DNA of 64,000 bases from Castanea sativa (GCF_040712315.1 NC_134013.1:64945501-65009500); one strand, 5' to 3'; positions 1 to 12,206 are shown, counted from the stretch's first letter. Notes: a model not told the origin generated them from the sequence alone. Program-made: numbers and translations.

Positions 1-18
1 TACACACACACACACACA
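1..18. repeat. (AC)n microsatellite
   Basis: A short alternating A/C tract at the left edge of the window, so its full length cannot be seen. Confidence 0.8.
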
Positions 19-1658
19 TTCAAGACGTAATACAGGTAAATTCTTCAGCCAAAAAAAAAAAAAAAATACAGGTAAAATCTCTTCCTTTGTTGCAATAAAA
101 GAAATCCAGATAGGATGGGACTCAGGGAGGGAGCCACTCATTGGCTTTGGAGGGTAATGCCCCTTAAAAAATGTTAGTATATATGTGGTACTAATTTTAC
201 CAATTTTCATTTTATAAAATAACACTTTGTCTTCCCTTAATAATACCATTGATTCTCTTGAGAGTAATATTATAGCTATGTACTTTTCTACAAACTATTA
301 AGGTAGTAAATTCTTATTAGTTCACATCTCAACCCACTATTTACATTATTTTTTTTACTTATCAATAACCATTCACTATATTAGCTATTTGTAAAAAAAA
401 AAAAAAATTGTAACTTTAGTATTTTCCTCATTTTAAAGGCCATAAAAAAATTAAAGATCTTAAATCTAAAACAAAATATACAAGCCTCAAAAAATTAGCT
501 CAACAAAAAAATTACCAACAACAAAGCTTTTAAAAAAAAAAAAAATTCAGATCCAATACGCTTTAAAAAAATAAAAATAAAAATTTTAAAAAACCTTCAG
601 CCGCTAAGCAACAACAAAACCACAAACCCACCGCACACTAGTATAGTAGAGCTACCATGCTAATTCCAAATCTTGGTTCTGTCCCTTATGGGATTGTAAA
701 ACCAAAGCCCTGTGGAAGAATTTTACCATCAAATTCTGCCCCGAATTAGATCCATTTCTTCTTGTGCATTGGTTTTCAATAATAAAAGATTACAAATTTA
801 AGTTCCACTCATATGGATATATTTTGAGTCCACTATGTATAATATGACAATGTTGGCTTTCGACATCACATAGGTTACAATTCAAGTATGTATGGTGATT
901 ATGGTGTAAAATGGGTACTGATTGTTGGATTTCCTTATGCCATCAAGAAGCCTTCATTTAACTTCATATGTGTACTGATTATGGTTTCAATTGCTGTTCT
1001 AGCTTTCTTGTCACTCCAAAAATGAAAACAATTATGCTAGGTAAGTATGCATTATGCTATCTCCAAATAAGGAAGACATTTTTTTTTTTTTTTGATAATC
1101 ACCAAATAAGGAAGACAATCTTTGATAAGATTGAACCTTAAAATATGTCAATGATTTTCCTAAAATTGCAATTTAATAAGCAGTAAGTACGCACCAACAT
1201 ATAGTCAAGCAAACTAAATGACTTTTTTTTTTTTTTGAAGGGGCAAACTACATGACTTATTGGTTTGAATATCAAAAATATAAATATGAAAACAAAAATT
1301 ATGAAGAGTTTTGTATGATAGGCTTAATATAGTCTGAATGAATATCATTGCACACACCATGACAATCACAACTCGTCATTACTCATATCATCTACGTATG
1401 TATATCAAAGGGAATCAACTACAACAACTAGCTAGCTAGCGTATGGGTTTCCATGTGTTTGGCACAACAGGAAAAATTGCAGAGTTAGATAGATACACGA
1501 GAAAGTGCAGTGTGGGACCATCATCCCAATCGCTTTTGTCTACACTTTTCTTTGCTGTACAAAGCTCTCTCAGTTGGCAAAAGATATCCCCATGAAAGGG
1601 CTCTCACTTTTTTCTCAATTCTCTCTCTTTGGCTACTTTGTAAAAGTAAAATTAAAGT
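19..1658. other. AT-rich intergenic stretch
   Basis: Homopolymer A and T runs and no open frame with coding character. Nothing recognisable was found on either strand. Confidence 0.6.
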
Positions 1659-1664
1659 AAAAAA
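1659..1664 (-). terminator. Pol III terminator of tRNA-Pro
   Basis: Six A on the plus strand, hence T6 on the transcribed minus strand, starting 8 bases beyond the 3' end of the tRNA. T runs of this kind end RNA polymerase III transcripts. Confidence 0.75.
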
Positions 1665-1672
1665 GGGATGTG

Positions 1673-1744
1673 GGGGCATTCCGAGAATTGAACTCGGGAC
1701 CTCTCGCACCCTAAGCGAGAATCATACCACTAGACCAAATGCCC
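1673..1744 (-). tRNA. tRNA-Pro (anticodon AGG)
   Basis: A complete 72-base tRNA on the minus strand. The 7-bp acceptor stem pairs GGGCATT with AATGCCC. The anticodon arm pairs CTCGC with GCGAG around loop TTAGGGT, so the anticodon is AGG (plus-strand positions 1710-1712), which reads proline codons. The T arm carries the GTTCAATTC loop that doubles as the internal B box. There is no intron, and CCA is not a reliable encoded tail. A T6 terminator follows. It matches the standard plant nuclear tRNA-Pro(AGG) as I remember it. No sign of decay is visible. Confidence 0.95.
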
Positions 1745-2887
1745 TTCTGTTGGGTGTGTTAACAACAAGTTATATTAGTATAACTAAATACCTATTTGGG
1801 CCCACTACTAGCCCAAGATAGTGAAGCTACCCTTGGAATTTGGAGGTGGGGACTGGGGATTGGGGAAAGGTGTCGGTGTTTCTTGAATGCTGCTTTTGGT
1901 GTTGGGTGGATTTAATAGGAGTGCTCATTGTTTGAAAGTTATTTGTGACAGATGACCTCTGAAACAGTGTGTCTGACCAATCATGTTTCTGTATAAACAA
2001 ACTGTAGAATATTCTTTTCTTTTCTTTTTTCTTTTTGAGAAGAACTGTGGAATATACTTGGTGTCTATTAAAAGATCTTAATGCAATTTCAAATTTGCTA
2101 AAACAATAAACATGATATTTATTAAAATCACAGTAAAGGTAATTTGCTAAGAATGAGAAGAGAAAGAGAGAAACTAATGAATATAATTTTATTTTATTTT
2201 TTATAAAAAAAAGTTACGGTTCTGAACTCAACGTAAAGTAAAACATTGATCGAGGGAGCAATGTATGATTTTCAACTTATTGTTTTGTATTTTCTTTTTG
2301 CTGAATGAAAAAACAAAAAAACGGGAGATGCAGCTGTACAGAAAGGTCAGATCATAGAATTCTATTGGACTTGTCTTGATTCTCTTGAATTGATTATCCA
2401 TTCAAAGTTATGGAATCCTGGCAGCCAACCTGTATAAAGGGACCCTATTGGAGACAGGAGATGCAGTACAGGCCTGAGTGATGGGCCATTTTTTTTTTTT
2501 TGACATGGGTGTGGAGATCTGAGTAATTGTCAGATACTTTTGGAATACAAATAAATTGAAATAATAGTGTTTCTTTCTTTTACGTTTATGATAAAATTTG
2601 CTCATTAAATTTATAATAAGATGTATTATAAATGTAAGAAAAAGAAATACAAATTTTTATGTGCTTCAAAAGCACCTAAAATTTTTTGGTAGACCTCCTG
2701 AGGCTAAGAGCATAATAAGATTAATCTTGCTTGACTAGTCTTGGGTTCTATACAAACTGGATAATTTTAAAAAGGAACTTTATGGGAGTGAACTCCTCAA
2801 GATGTTGGTTAAAATCTGAAAGACTTAAACTATGACCATGACCCACTATACCAATCCCATAAGTTTAGAGTGTGGGCTATTTCGAAT
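1745..2887. other. Intergenic stretch
   Basis: AT-rich DNA with several T and A runs. I see no gene, RNA or clear transposon terminus here. Confidence 0.5.
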
Positions 2888-2890
2888 TAA

Positions 2891-3784
2891 AGCATCTACA
2901 TGAGTAGATGCAAAATTTCCATCTATTTTGCACACAAAAACTACTTTTTCTATTTTGCATATCTATTTTTACAAATTAATCATATCAGTTTATCTATTCT
3001 ACACATTTATTCAATAAAATATTCATTTTTTTACCATTTTTTTTATTATTCTCTCTCTCACTGCCCCTCTCTCTCACAGACCCCGCACTCTCTCACAAAC
3101 CCAATGCGCAAAGGAAAGTAGTGGTTGGTTTGTTTGACGCGAGCTCCATTGTTTTTGTTGGCGTCCGGTTCTAGTGGTCCAGTGATCAAAATGGCTTCGC
3201 TTCTTGGTTCTAACCGATCTTCTTATGCTCCTTTTAGCACTAAAGATCCAGGTCCTTCAAGGGTACACCTTTTTTGTTGTTAATTTTTTTTTTTCTTGTT
3301 TGGTTGGTGAGAAAGTGGTAGAAAAGAGTAGAAATAGAGGGAAAGACAATCAACTCCACTCAAATTTGAGTAAGGTTTATCGCAAATTTACTTATTTATT
3401 CTTTTTTTTTTCTTTGTTTTTTTCTCGACAACCAAACAAATCATGTGTAATACTAATTTCTTGTTTTACTTGATTTTGGAAGAAATTTTTTGATGTGGTG
3501 TTCTCTGTTGATGCATGGTGTGGCATTCTCTGTTGATGTGGCATTCTCTGATGACAACAGTAGTGAGAGTGAGAGCAACCAGAGAGAAGGAGAGATAAAA
3601 AAAAATATTAAAATATTAAATGCAAGTGCTACAGTAACCGTGTATATATGCACGGTTACTTTTGCAAATATGCAAATATGTATACTTTTAGAAGCACTGA
3701 TGTGGAGTATTTTTGAAATAAAATGTGTTAAATTTGTGTATTTTTCTATTATGCAGGACTTTACATCCACTGATGTGGATGCTC
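2891..3784. mobile_element. Harbinger/Tourist-like MITE
   Basis: A roughly 0.9-kb non-autonomous element. The left end reads AGCATCTACATGAGTAGATG. The right end, reversed, reads GAGCATCCACATCAGTGGAT, so the termini are inverted repeats that are each also nearly palindromic. TAA flanks both sides (2888-2890 and 3785-3787), as expected for the PIF/Harbinger TWA target preference. There is no transposase. The interior holds CT-rich sequence and an exon-like block at 3191-3262. Superfamily assignment rests on termini and target site only. Confidence 0.6.
3191..3262 (+). pseudogene. Exon-like fragment inside MITE
   Basis: ATG in a good context (AAAATGG) opens 24 codons without a stop. The peptide starts MASLLGSNRSSYAPF, and the block ends exactly at a GT (3263-3264). 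Base composition is more balanced than the surrounding AT- and CT-rich sequence. I do not recognise the protein. It may be a first-exon fragment captured by the element, or chance. Confidence 0.3.
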
Positions 3785-3787
3785 TAA

Positions 3788-4904
3788 CAAAAGATTCTCT
3801 ATTTATCAACATTGAATAGTTGATGCAAGTGGTCTAGTACAGTCGCTTTCTTTTTGAAAAATACAAGGAGAAAAAAAATAGAATCTGAATGAAATGAGCC
3901 GAATTTGAGCCACAAATGGGACTTTATTTTTTTTTTCTCTAATATATATATATATATATATATTGGTTGTTCATTATAAGGCTTGGGCTTACATTTGACT
4001 TAAACGGTGATCTACAAATAAAAAATAATAATAATAATAAAAAGAAGAAAAAGATTGGGCGTAGAGGGGTTTCAAAGAACTTATAAGAAATTGAGGCTAA
4101 GCCTGCTGCTTCTGGTCCATCTATTTTGTGGGTGGAGTAAAACCTTTAACAACCTTGGCCTTTTGTCGCCCAAAGAGAGGGGGAAAAAATCTCATACTAC
4201 AATTAATTCTTGATTATTTTTTGTCTTTCACCGATAGATTTTTTTGTCTTTTTTGAAATCAAAATTTTAAAATTAGTTTTTTAGAATTTTTTTTATTAAA
4301 GAAACTTAAAAAAAGAAAAAGAAAAAGAACTGTGTCATCTTTGGGTATCAAACAAAGAACCACCAAACAAAAGTTGACGAAAAAACTAAATTGAGAACAA
4401 ATGAACGTTAAAGGAATGAACTGAAAAAAAAAAAAAAAAAACAGTATTGAATTGATTTTTGCCAAAATTAAAGGGTGGGATTTTTATTTTTTACTGTATT
4501 TTAAAATTTTAAAATAGCTATTTCTCATTTTAATCCTTACATTTTGGGGCTCTTTTCAATTTAGTCTCTTAATTTTGAGAATTTAAATTTTGGTCCACGA
4601 TGTTTGATTCCGTTTTCAAAATTGTCATTCTATCCATGTCCGTGACTAATATTACTGTTAAGAGAGAGAACAAAAATAAATAAATAACATTTTTTTGTTG
4701 GCACTTAACGGCTAAATTAGTCATAGAGATGGATGAAATAACTATTTTTGATAATGGAATCAAATTTGGTAACCTAAAATAAAAATTTCAAACTTAAGGG
4801 ACCAAAATGAAAACAACTTTAAACTTTAAGGATAAAAGTATAATCTAAAAAAAATTAAAATAACAAATAAAGAATTTCATCTTAATGAATTTATTATTAT
4901 TATT
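3788..4904. other. Intergenic stretch with (TA)n tract
   Basis: Contains a TA microsatellite near 3942-3962, an AAT-rich tract near 4026-4039, and homopolymers. The block from about 4500 to 4860 has loosely inverted edges (TTTAATCCTTAC against reversed AAGGATAAAA), which may be an old TIR element. No gene seen. Confidence 0.4.
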
Positions 4905-4909
4905 ATTAT
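4905..4909. repeat. 5-bp target duplication (left), ATTAT
   Basis: ATTAT lies just outside the left LTR and is repeated at 16439-16443. The left copy sits in an ATT microsatellite, which weakens it slightly. The position at exact TG/CA ends on both sides supports it. Confidence 0.8.
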
Positions 4910-5704
4910 TGTATGGTCACAATTTGTACCTAAACCCAAGATTAAGATTTGGATAGGCCCCAAAAAACCCAAGACAATGGCTTTAAACTTAGGTTCTAGT
5001 GATTCTACGACAACGATGATAGGCTGGATCACAACATCATACACATGAAGTAGTTTATATAACAGTAACCTTTCTCGGACTCAAGCCAAGAATACCAGAT
5101 TTTATATTTCACTTTTCTCAAGTACAGAGTTGTAACTATTGATTTTCATTTCTACAGTGTTCTCTTCTCTCCTTTTTTTCCCATCCCCCTTATCTCCAGG
5201 ACCTCTCTCCTTCTTACACCTCCTCCCCCTTTTCCTCCTCCCTTTCCATGTGTAGCTTTAGACAGTTCCCTTGGATACTTGTCTCATCCGCACCTTCCTA
5301 TAGTTTTTAGGTAATATTTGTAAGACTGACGATCACTGTTCAAAAATCACTTCCTCATTAATGCAGCAAGAGACTTAGGTACAGAGCATTTAATGCGGTG
5401 GTAGCAACTTTCTTCAAGATATTTCCCATCCGTTCTTCCTTACTGTTCCCTTGTGAAACATATCTTCATCTACAAGGCCTTCCAAGACACCACTATAGTC
5501 AACATGACGTACCATCTGATCTTCATTTCACCTAGTCGAGGAGATAACCCTTCTCATACTACTTCTGCAAACCCAATACACAATAACTTGCTCATAGGCG
5601 CTTAAGCTTGACATCCTTACTACCATCAATTAGTCCTCGGGCAAGCAATATTCTCAAATCAAGCCCAGGGCCCAAAAATACGCCTTGGGCCTTTTATCCT
5701 CACA
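4910..5704 (-). repeat. 3' LTR of Tat element
   Basis: 795 bp, aligned along its length with 15628-16438. It lacks a 16-base stretch present in the other copy near 15700. In one stretch of about 255 bases compared by eye I count about 16 differences, mostly transitions, so insertion is not recent. Confidence 0.93.
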
Positions 5705-5720
5705 ATAGCCCCTCAAAACT
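5705..5720 (-). other. Polypurine tract
   Basis: On the minus strand TTTTGAGGGGCTAT directly precedes the 3' LTR. This is where a retrotransposon primes second-strand synthesis. It is short and interrupted by pyrimidines. Confidence 0.55.
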
Positions 5721-6198
5721 TCATTTTTCTCTTCCATCCGAAGAGAAAATGAGAGTTTTGACCCAATGCCACAACTCTTGCACACTTCTCAAATTTTCAC
5801 ATGTGAGAACGTCACCTCCCACTTTTGAAACGGCTCTTGACGCTTCGAAACCCACGATGTCTTCATTAAATACTACATGCAGCGCCCTGTCCCTCACGTC
5901 TAACGGTGAGATGCAAATTTGACGATCAGAATTTTCCCTTAAATTTCGAGCGGGATAATTCTCACTCAGTGTCGCATTTCATACAAAACGCCTGGAAGGT
6001 TGCAATTATTCCATTACTTCAGAAATCGATTAGCCCTTAAGAGATACTTATTTTCCTAACTCCCAAGAAGCTCTTGAAGAATCACATATTCTTTTCCAGT
6101 AAGTTTTCACGACCCTAAGCTCTTTTCTTCTTGGTCGTTCTTCTCAGATCCATTAATTTTACCTTTTTCTTCTAAATCATCATTTTTATTTCGTCCAA

Positions 6199-8856
6199 AT
6201 GGGTAGATTTAAAATTTTAGTAGATATTGCCGCCAATATGGAGGGCTTCCGAGCTAAATACCACATTCCCCAGAGAGAGGGTTTGAGGTATTGTGCCTTA
6301 GATGCCATATACGACGATAGGAAAGAAGAGGAAGTTGTCATTCCCATAATCGCGTTTTTAGAAGGAGGAATGACACTTCCTATGGGGAACGTAACCTGTG
6401 ACTACCTCTATAATCATAGATTATGTCCAGACCAATGTACACCTAACATGTTTAGAATCTTAGGTTGTGTCGATGCTCTCAGTGAGCAAATGGGTTTGAG
6501 ACTCACATGGCACGACATTGTCCATATGTATGAGTGTCACTCACTTAAGGACGCGGGGCATTGCCTCAAGTCTAGGTTTAACATCATTAGACTCATATTG
6601 TGTCTTCCCAAGTCTAACAAATGCATAAAGGACAACTACCTAATCGTCTGTGAGGAGTGGTACGACGGTCCTCATTATCCCGTCAAAGAGGAAACACCAA
6701 GTATAATTCCATAGAATTTAGGTACCCTGGCATGGGGTTTAGTTCTTCTAATTTTATCATTCAGATTTACATTGCACTTCAATTGTTCTTTGATTGGAGG
6801 CTATTATTGGTCTGAGCATGTTTGGCTTCTCAGACGTCTTTGTAGATAAGTAGTACGTATCACCTTGTTTGAGCCTATCCAACATCGAGGGCCTCAATAG
6901 AGTTTTAAGATTCAAGGTATTTGTGAGTGAAGACGGGCAGTTGAGGGCAACACATCTCATCCTAGGATACGAACCTTTATTGACTACCTTTCAGACATCG
7001 GTAACGCAATCATTGCGAGTGACTAGAGACGTAAAAGAATAGATGTCTCAAAAACAGGATTCCTTGCCTCACGTGACCTGTCGGACGACCCTTCTATCAT
7101 CCTTTACGTACGCCCAATAACAAAAGTCCCCTTACCTATACAACCTAAAGCAGCAGCCTTTCGAGAGGAGTTTGCATCTTCACGATTGTCCTTTGAGGAA
7201 GAAATATACCAATTTCGGCTTGAGGAAGTAGAGAGAACTTCAAAGGGCCACATTGTCAACCTCTCGAACAAAGAAAAAGAATCCGACAAGAGTTTCGATA
7301 TTAGAGGTTTCGTAGTTGCGCGTGTGGATAGCAACGTTAAGGAAGAGGAAGAAGACGAAGACATGTCTCTACAAAAAGGGAAAAACTTGAAGACTCTTCT
7401 TGCTAAAAGTGGTAAGCAGGCCACTACGAAGGGCACTTCGGGATCTCAACCTCCTACCAATCTTTCACCCCCTCCTCCTCCTTCAGGTACCCTTCTTCCA
7501 ATAACCAAACTCAAAAAGAAAAGAACAAATGAGGTTGAGGAAGGGGAGTTGGCAAAGCAGAAAAAACCGAAGCAACAAAAGAAGGCAAAGGGCCAAACAC
7601 AAGCCTCTTCCGTGGAGAGCAAAGAAAGCCATGATGTGGTACAAGTGCGTCAAACTCAGTCTAATTGGGCTCATCGGTTGGAGTTGGACAAAGCTGCTAT
7701 TCCCTGAAATTCCACCATAAGGGAATTTCAAAAAGGGCATGCTCATTATCTAGCGGAGGCCTTAGAGTAGCCTATACTTTTGCCTAAGGATATGGTCACT
7801 CTAAGAAAAATAAGGCAGCAAGAGCTCTTCCTGTCCCTCAAAAGGGACTTAGCTTTGGTAAGAGTAATTATTAGCATCAACATCGCCTCTTATGTTGTTT
7901 GGTTATCATTCGTTATCTATTAGTATTATTTGGTTATGATGCACTGGTTTATCACATTTATGCAGACTATTGAATAGGTATTTGTTGCAAAGGAATGGGT
8001 AAATGACGCTCAGAATGAGGCCAAAGCCGAGGCCAACCTCAGGGCCGATACTAAAAAAGCCCTTGGTTTGGCCAAGCAAGAGAAAAAAGAGCTTACTAAT
8101 AAGCTGGCAGAAGTGGGGAAAGGGAGGAGAAGTGTTGAGCCTGGACTTAAGACTGCCGAGACTCAAGAAGAGGAGCAACGCAAACAGCTCCATAACAAAG
8201 GAATAGAGCTAGCCACTGTCCAACTATAAATTATGGGTTTGAAGGGTGAGTTAACTTATGCCAAGGAAGCAACTCGCACCATCAAAGTGACCGTGGAGGC
8301 CGCATCACTAGCTTCCTTCAACAAGGGGGTCGAAGAAACGGAGATCCGGCTAGCTGAAGAGCTTGCTGAAGTATGTAGGGACTACTGCCAGCAAGTATGG
8401 GCAGAAGCCCTCAATGTGGCAGAAGGCTCTGCTACCTCCGAGTGGAGGAAGGCCGAAAACATATGGTATCCCCTAGATATCTGTGCGATTGAAGCCATCC
8501 CTCCCCCTCTAACTGCCCCCAAAATAATGCTCCCTGCACAACCCTCCACCGTCCAAGGCTCTCTTCCACCTCCTAAAGCATCTATAGGTCCTGACCAAGC
8601 TGAGGAACAAGGTGAGAAGACTGATAAGGGTTTGAGCGGGAAGGTTAGCTAGGGTGATCCTCGGCCAGGGGAGAAAGACAAGGGAAAAGAAGTTGTGACC
8701 CTGTCCGAGGCTAAAGCTTCAATTGCTCCCCTCACGATCAAAGAAGTGGCTCCCCAACCTAAAGAGACTGAGGCCAAATCAAAGGGGACTGAAGATAATA
8801 CAAAGAAAACTGCAGCTAAGTCCAAGGAAGACCCTCCACTGAAAACTAAGGCGTAG
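6199..8856 (+). pseudogene. Antisense ORF (aORF) of Tat element
   Basis: A long reading frame on the strand opposite gag-pol, between the tandem array and the 3' LTR. It starts at ATG 6199 (MGRFKILVDIAANMEGFR). The N-terminal part (6199-6714) fits the plant 'putative gypsy-type transposon' family. The middle (7186-7707) is acidic, then proline-rich and lysine-rich. The C-terminal part (7966-8650) is a coiled coil with EETEIRLAEELAEVCRDYC. A 108-base phase-0 intron is likely at 7858-7965 (GTAAGA...TGCAG). Stops lie at 6712, 7705, 7768, 7975, 8227 and 8650. The region 6845-7000 has slipped one frame. The final stop is at 8854-8856. Its function in the family is unknown to me. The resemblance to oak-family proteins is from memory. 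Confidence 0.8.
7858..7965 (+). other. Probable intron in aORF
   Basis: Donor GTAAGA at 7858 and acceptor ATGCAG ending at 7965. The interior is T-rich, unlike the coding flanks. Length 108 bases is divisible by three, and the frame is kept on both sides (phase 0). Confidence 0.6.
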
Positions 8857-9359
8857 ACCAGAATTCCCTTTTCTCTCTGCCCACCTTTATGATAACTCCA
8901 GCTTATCATATGCTTATTTTGGTGATTCTGCATATGTCTTTATCTACAATGTAACTATGCAAATTTATAATGACAATTTCAAGATTTTTTTATCTTTTAT
9001 TCCATACAGATTTTATTTATTTGGGATGTTTAACCCTTTGTCTTAATGAAACTCACATACACAATATGAATGATTTGAAGTTCAATTGAATAGGGCAAGT
9101 CTTAATATAGAATTTGATAATATATGTAATCCGACAAGGAAATAATCTCATTTCAAAAATGAATAAATGAACTCTTAAAACATTTGTATCATTAATTTGG
9201 ATACACCTATGTTTTCATTTGACAACTTGTATATTGGGATTATTTTCTTTCCAAGATTAACAAGCAGTAGTAAACAAATGAATACCAAAGAATGTGCATA
9301 AACCCTAAACAAGAGAAATATGATCTAAGACTAAGCTTTATATAATACTTAGGCAAACA
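8857..9359. other. Non-coding spacer in Tat element
   Basis: AT-rich stretch between the aORF end and the tandem array. No ORF or motif recognised. Confidence 0.6.
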
Positions 9360-10200
9360 ATGAAAGATATCAATTTCGCCAAGATATGTGGTCTAAGGAG
9401 CCAGGCATAAGCAATGTTCTGTTTGATTCTTAGAAAAATGAACTGAAGTGTCAATTTTTCCAAAATAGATGGCCCGAGGACCATATATAATTAAGGTTCT
9501 GTTTAACACTTAATAAAAATATCAATTTATTCAAGGTATGTGGTCCGAGGAGCCAAACATAGCCAGGTTTCCGTTTGATACTTAGATAAATGAACAGTAG
9601 TATTAATTTTCCCAAAGTAGATGATCCGATGACCAGCTATAACTAAGGTTCTATTTAACACTTAATAAAAATATCAATTTATTTAAGGTATGTAGTCCGA
9701 GGAGCCAGACATAGCCAAGTTTCAGTTTGATACTTAGATAAATAAACAGAAGTGTTAATTTTCCCAAAGTAGATGATTCGAGGACCAGACATAACTAAGG
9801 TTCTGTTTAACACTTGATAAAATATCAATTTATACAAGGAAGGTATGTGGTCCGAGGAGCCAGACATAGCTAAGTTTCAGTTTGATACTTAGATAAATGA
9901 ACAGAAGTGTTAATTTTACCAAAGTAGATGATCCGAGGACTAGACATAACTAAGGTTCTGTTTAACACTTGATAAAATATTAATTTATACAAGGTATGTA
10001 GTCCAAGGAGCCAGACATAGCCAAGTTTCAGCTTGATACTTAGATAAATGAATAGAAGTGTTAATTTTTCCAAAGTAGATGATCTGAGAACCAGATATAA
10101 CTAAGGTTTTGTTCAACACTTAATAAAATATCAATTTATACAAGGTATATGGTCCGAGGAGTCAGGCATAACAAAGTTTCAATTTGATACTTAGAAAAAT
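9360..10200. repeat. Dimeric tandem array, ~152-bp period
   Basis: About five and a half copies. The anchor GTCCGAGGAGCC (or near variants) occurs at 9391, 9543, 9695, 9850, 10001 and 10152, so the period is 151-155 bp. Each unit has two related halves of about 76 bp. One carries GTCCGAGGAGCCAGACATAG and the other ATCCGAGGACCAGACATAAC. Tandem arrays in the 3' non-coding region are known in Tat elements and can seed satellites. Confidence 0.9.
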
Positions 10201-10458
10201 AGTAAACAACATAACACAGTGTCAACAAAAATAAGATGGCAGAAATGTCTTTCATTAATAATAATACATTCGTAGGTTATTTACATTCCAGGGACGTGAT
10301 ACAACGTGTTCATCTAGATTTTCAAGATAATATGCCCCTATGCCAGCTACCGAAGTGATACGATAAGGTCTTTCCTAGTTAGGTCCCAATTTTCCCCATG
10401 CTGGATTCTTTGTAGTACCCAAAACCTTCCTCAATACCAAATCTCCAAGTGCAAATGG

Positions 10459-11396
10459 TCATAGCTTCACATGGGAATCATACCCCTGTTTGAGTTTATA
10501 TTGATAATAAGCTAGCTGAACCATGTCATTTTCTCGCTGTTCTTCAACTAGGTCTAAGCTTTTTTCTAATAAATTGCCATTACTGCTTGGGATGAAAGAG
10601 GTCACCCTCAATGTCGGAAACCTAGTTTCCAGAAGGATTACAGCCTTGGCTCCATAAGTCATAGCGAAAGGTGTCTCTCTAGTGGATCTCCGAGGTGTAG
10701 TTCGATACGTCCACAAAACATGTGGCAATTCTTCCACCTACTTCCCTTAGCATCATCTAGTCTTTTCTTGAGCCCATTAACTATAACCTTATTGATAGTC
10801 TCGGCTTGTCTATTCCCTTGCGGATAAGCTGGAGTGGAATATCTGTTCGTGATGCCTAGGTCACAACAATATCTTCTAAAAGCCTTACTATCAAATTGCA
10901 GGCCATTATCTGAAATAAGAGTACGAGGGATTCCAAACCTAGTGATAATGTTTTTCTAAACAAATTTCTTCGCATCCTCATCCCTAATGTTTGACAATGG
11001 CTCAGCTTCAGCCCATTTAGTGAAATAATTTGTTCCAACGAGCAACCACCTCCTATTTTTTGCTGCTTTTGGGAAAGGTTCTACAATATCCAAACCCCAT
11101 TGAGCAAAAGGCCAAGGACTAGATAGGGGGTTAAGGACACCTTCTAGTTAATGGATGTTGGGAGCAAACTTCTGACACTAGTCACACTTTCTTGCGTAAT
11201 CTTGTACCTCTCTCTGCATATTTGGCCACCAATACCCTTGAGTAAGAGCTCTATGAGACAAGGTTCTTCCTCCTGTGTGACTTCCACAAATTCCCTCATG
11301 CAACTCTTCCAGAAGTAACTCTGTTGCTTCAGGATGTACATATAGCAGATATAGTCTAGAAAAAAAGCGTTTGTACAGCTTTTGATCCTCGGACAA
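10459..11396 (-). pseudogene. Integrase of Tat element
   Basis: Encodes the integrase that joins element DNA to the chromosome. The zinc-binding N-terminal part lies at 11178-11396: H and H in ELHEGICGSHTGG, then YWWPNMQREVQDYARKC. The catalytic core follows in the next frame, with TNYFTKWAEAEPLS near 11000-11040, GIPRTLISDNG near 10910, and PAYPQGNRQAE near 10810-10830. A stop interrupts the core after KKFV. The distal part (10459-10737, LPHVLWTYRTTPR and TPFAMTYGAKAV) is open. Several frames are needed to read it, so it is a pseudogene. Confidence 0.88.
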
Positions 11397-11414
11397 CCAA
11401 AACCAAGGTGCTTT

Positions 11415-12140
11415 TTAGAGTACTTTATCCGCCTTAGACTTCTCTACGGGCAAAATATCATCCTTAAGGAATAATACTATAGGATCCATCCAGCTAGATC
11501 CAACCCTGATTTGATGAACTCGGATGGTGTCACCGTTCATCCTAATAGTTTTACACAAATCTTCAATGAGAATGACCCAAGGAAGGCGTTGAGCCGAGGA
11601 CGTTGCGAAGGTGGCTAGGGAGTTCGCATGGGTATTCCTGCTCCTAGAGATATGTAACAAGGTAAAAGATTCAAATTTTGATCGTAAACATTTGGCCTGG
11701 GATACATACTCTTGCATTCTCAGATCTCTGGCCTTTAACTCTCCTTCCACCTAGCCCACCACTAATCGCGAATCTAAGAATATTTTCACTATTTTTCCAC
11801 CCATCTTTTGAACCATAGCCATTCCTACCAATAAAGCTTCATACTCTGCCTCATTGTTGGTGGCCGAAAACCCCAGTCTCAAGGATTTCTCAAAAGTAAT
11901 TCCCTCAGGAGACACAAAAAATAGCCCTACACCAGATCCTCTTTGATTCGCTGCTACGTCAACGTACACTTTCCATATCAAAGGTTCTTTGCACAAAATC
12001 ATGCCAATTGATTTTTCATCCATGTCCAACCCCTTAGCATTTTCTTCTAATGAGGGCTCAGCAAATACCGCCACCAAATTAGCAAGGACTTGGCCTTTCA
12101 TAAAGATGCGAGGCATATACTTGATATCAAAAGCCCCCAA
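11415..12140 (-). pseudogene. Second (archaeal-type) RNase H of Tat element
   Basis: The extra RNase H that marks the Tat lineage. The frame reads WKVYVDVAANQRGSGVGL, then NNEAEYEALLVGM, then FLDSRLVVG, placing the acidic residues D, E and D. The usual G after the first D is V. A stop follows at the 11751 boundary, and the same frame continues as 11415-11750 with NTHANSLATFATS. It lies between the RT-linked RNase H and integrase, as in relatives. Confidence 0.88.
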
Positions 12141-12206
12141 AATAGTACCTCACTTGGAAATTCTTCCCATATAGTCAGCACTTCGAAGTATAGATCTAAG
12201 AGGAAG

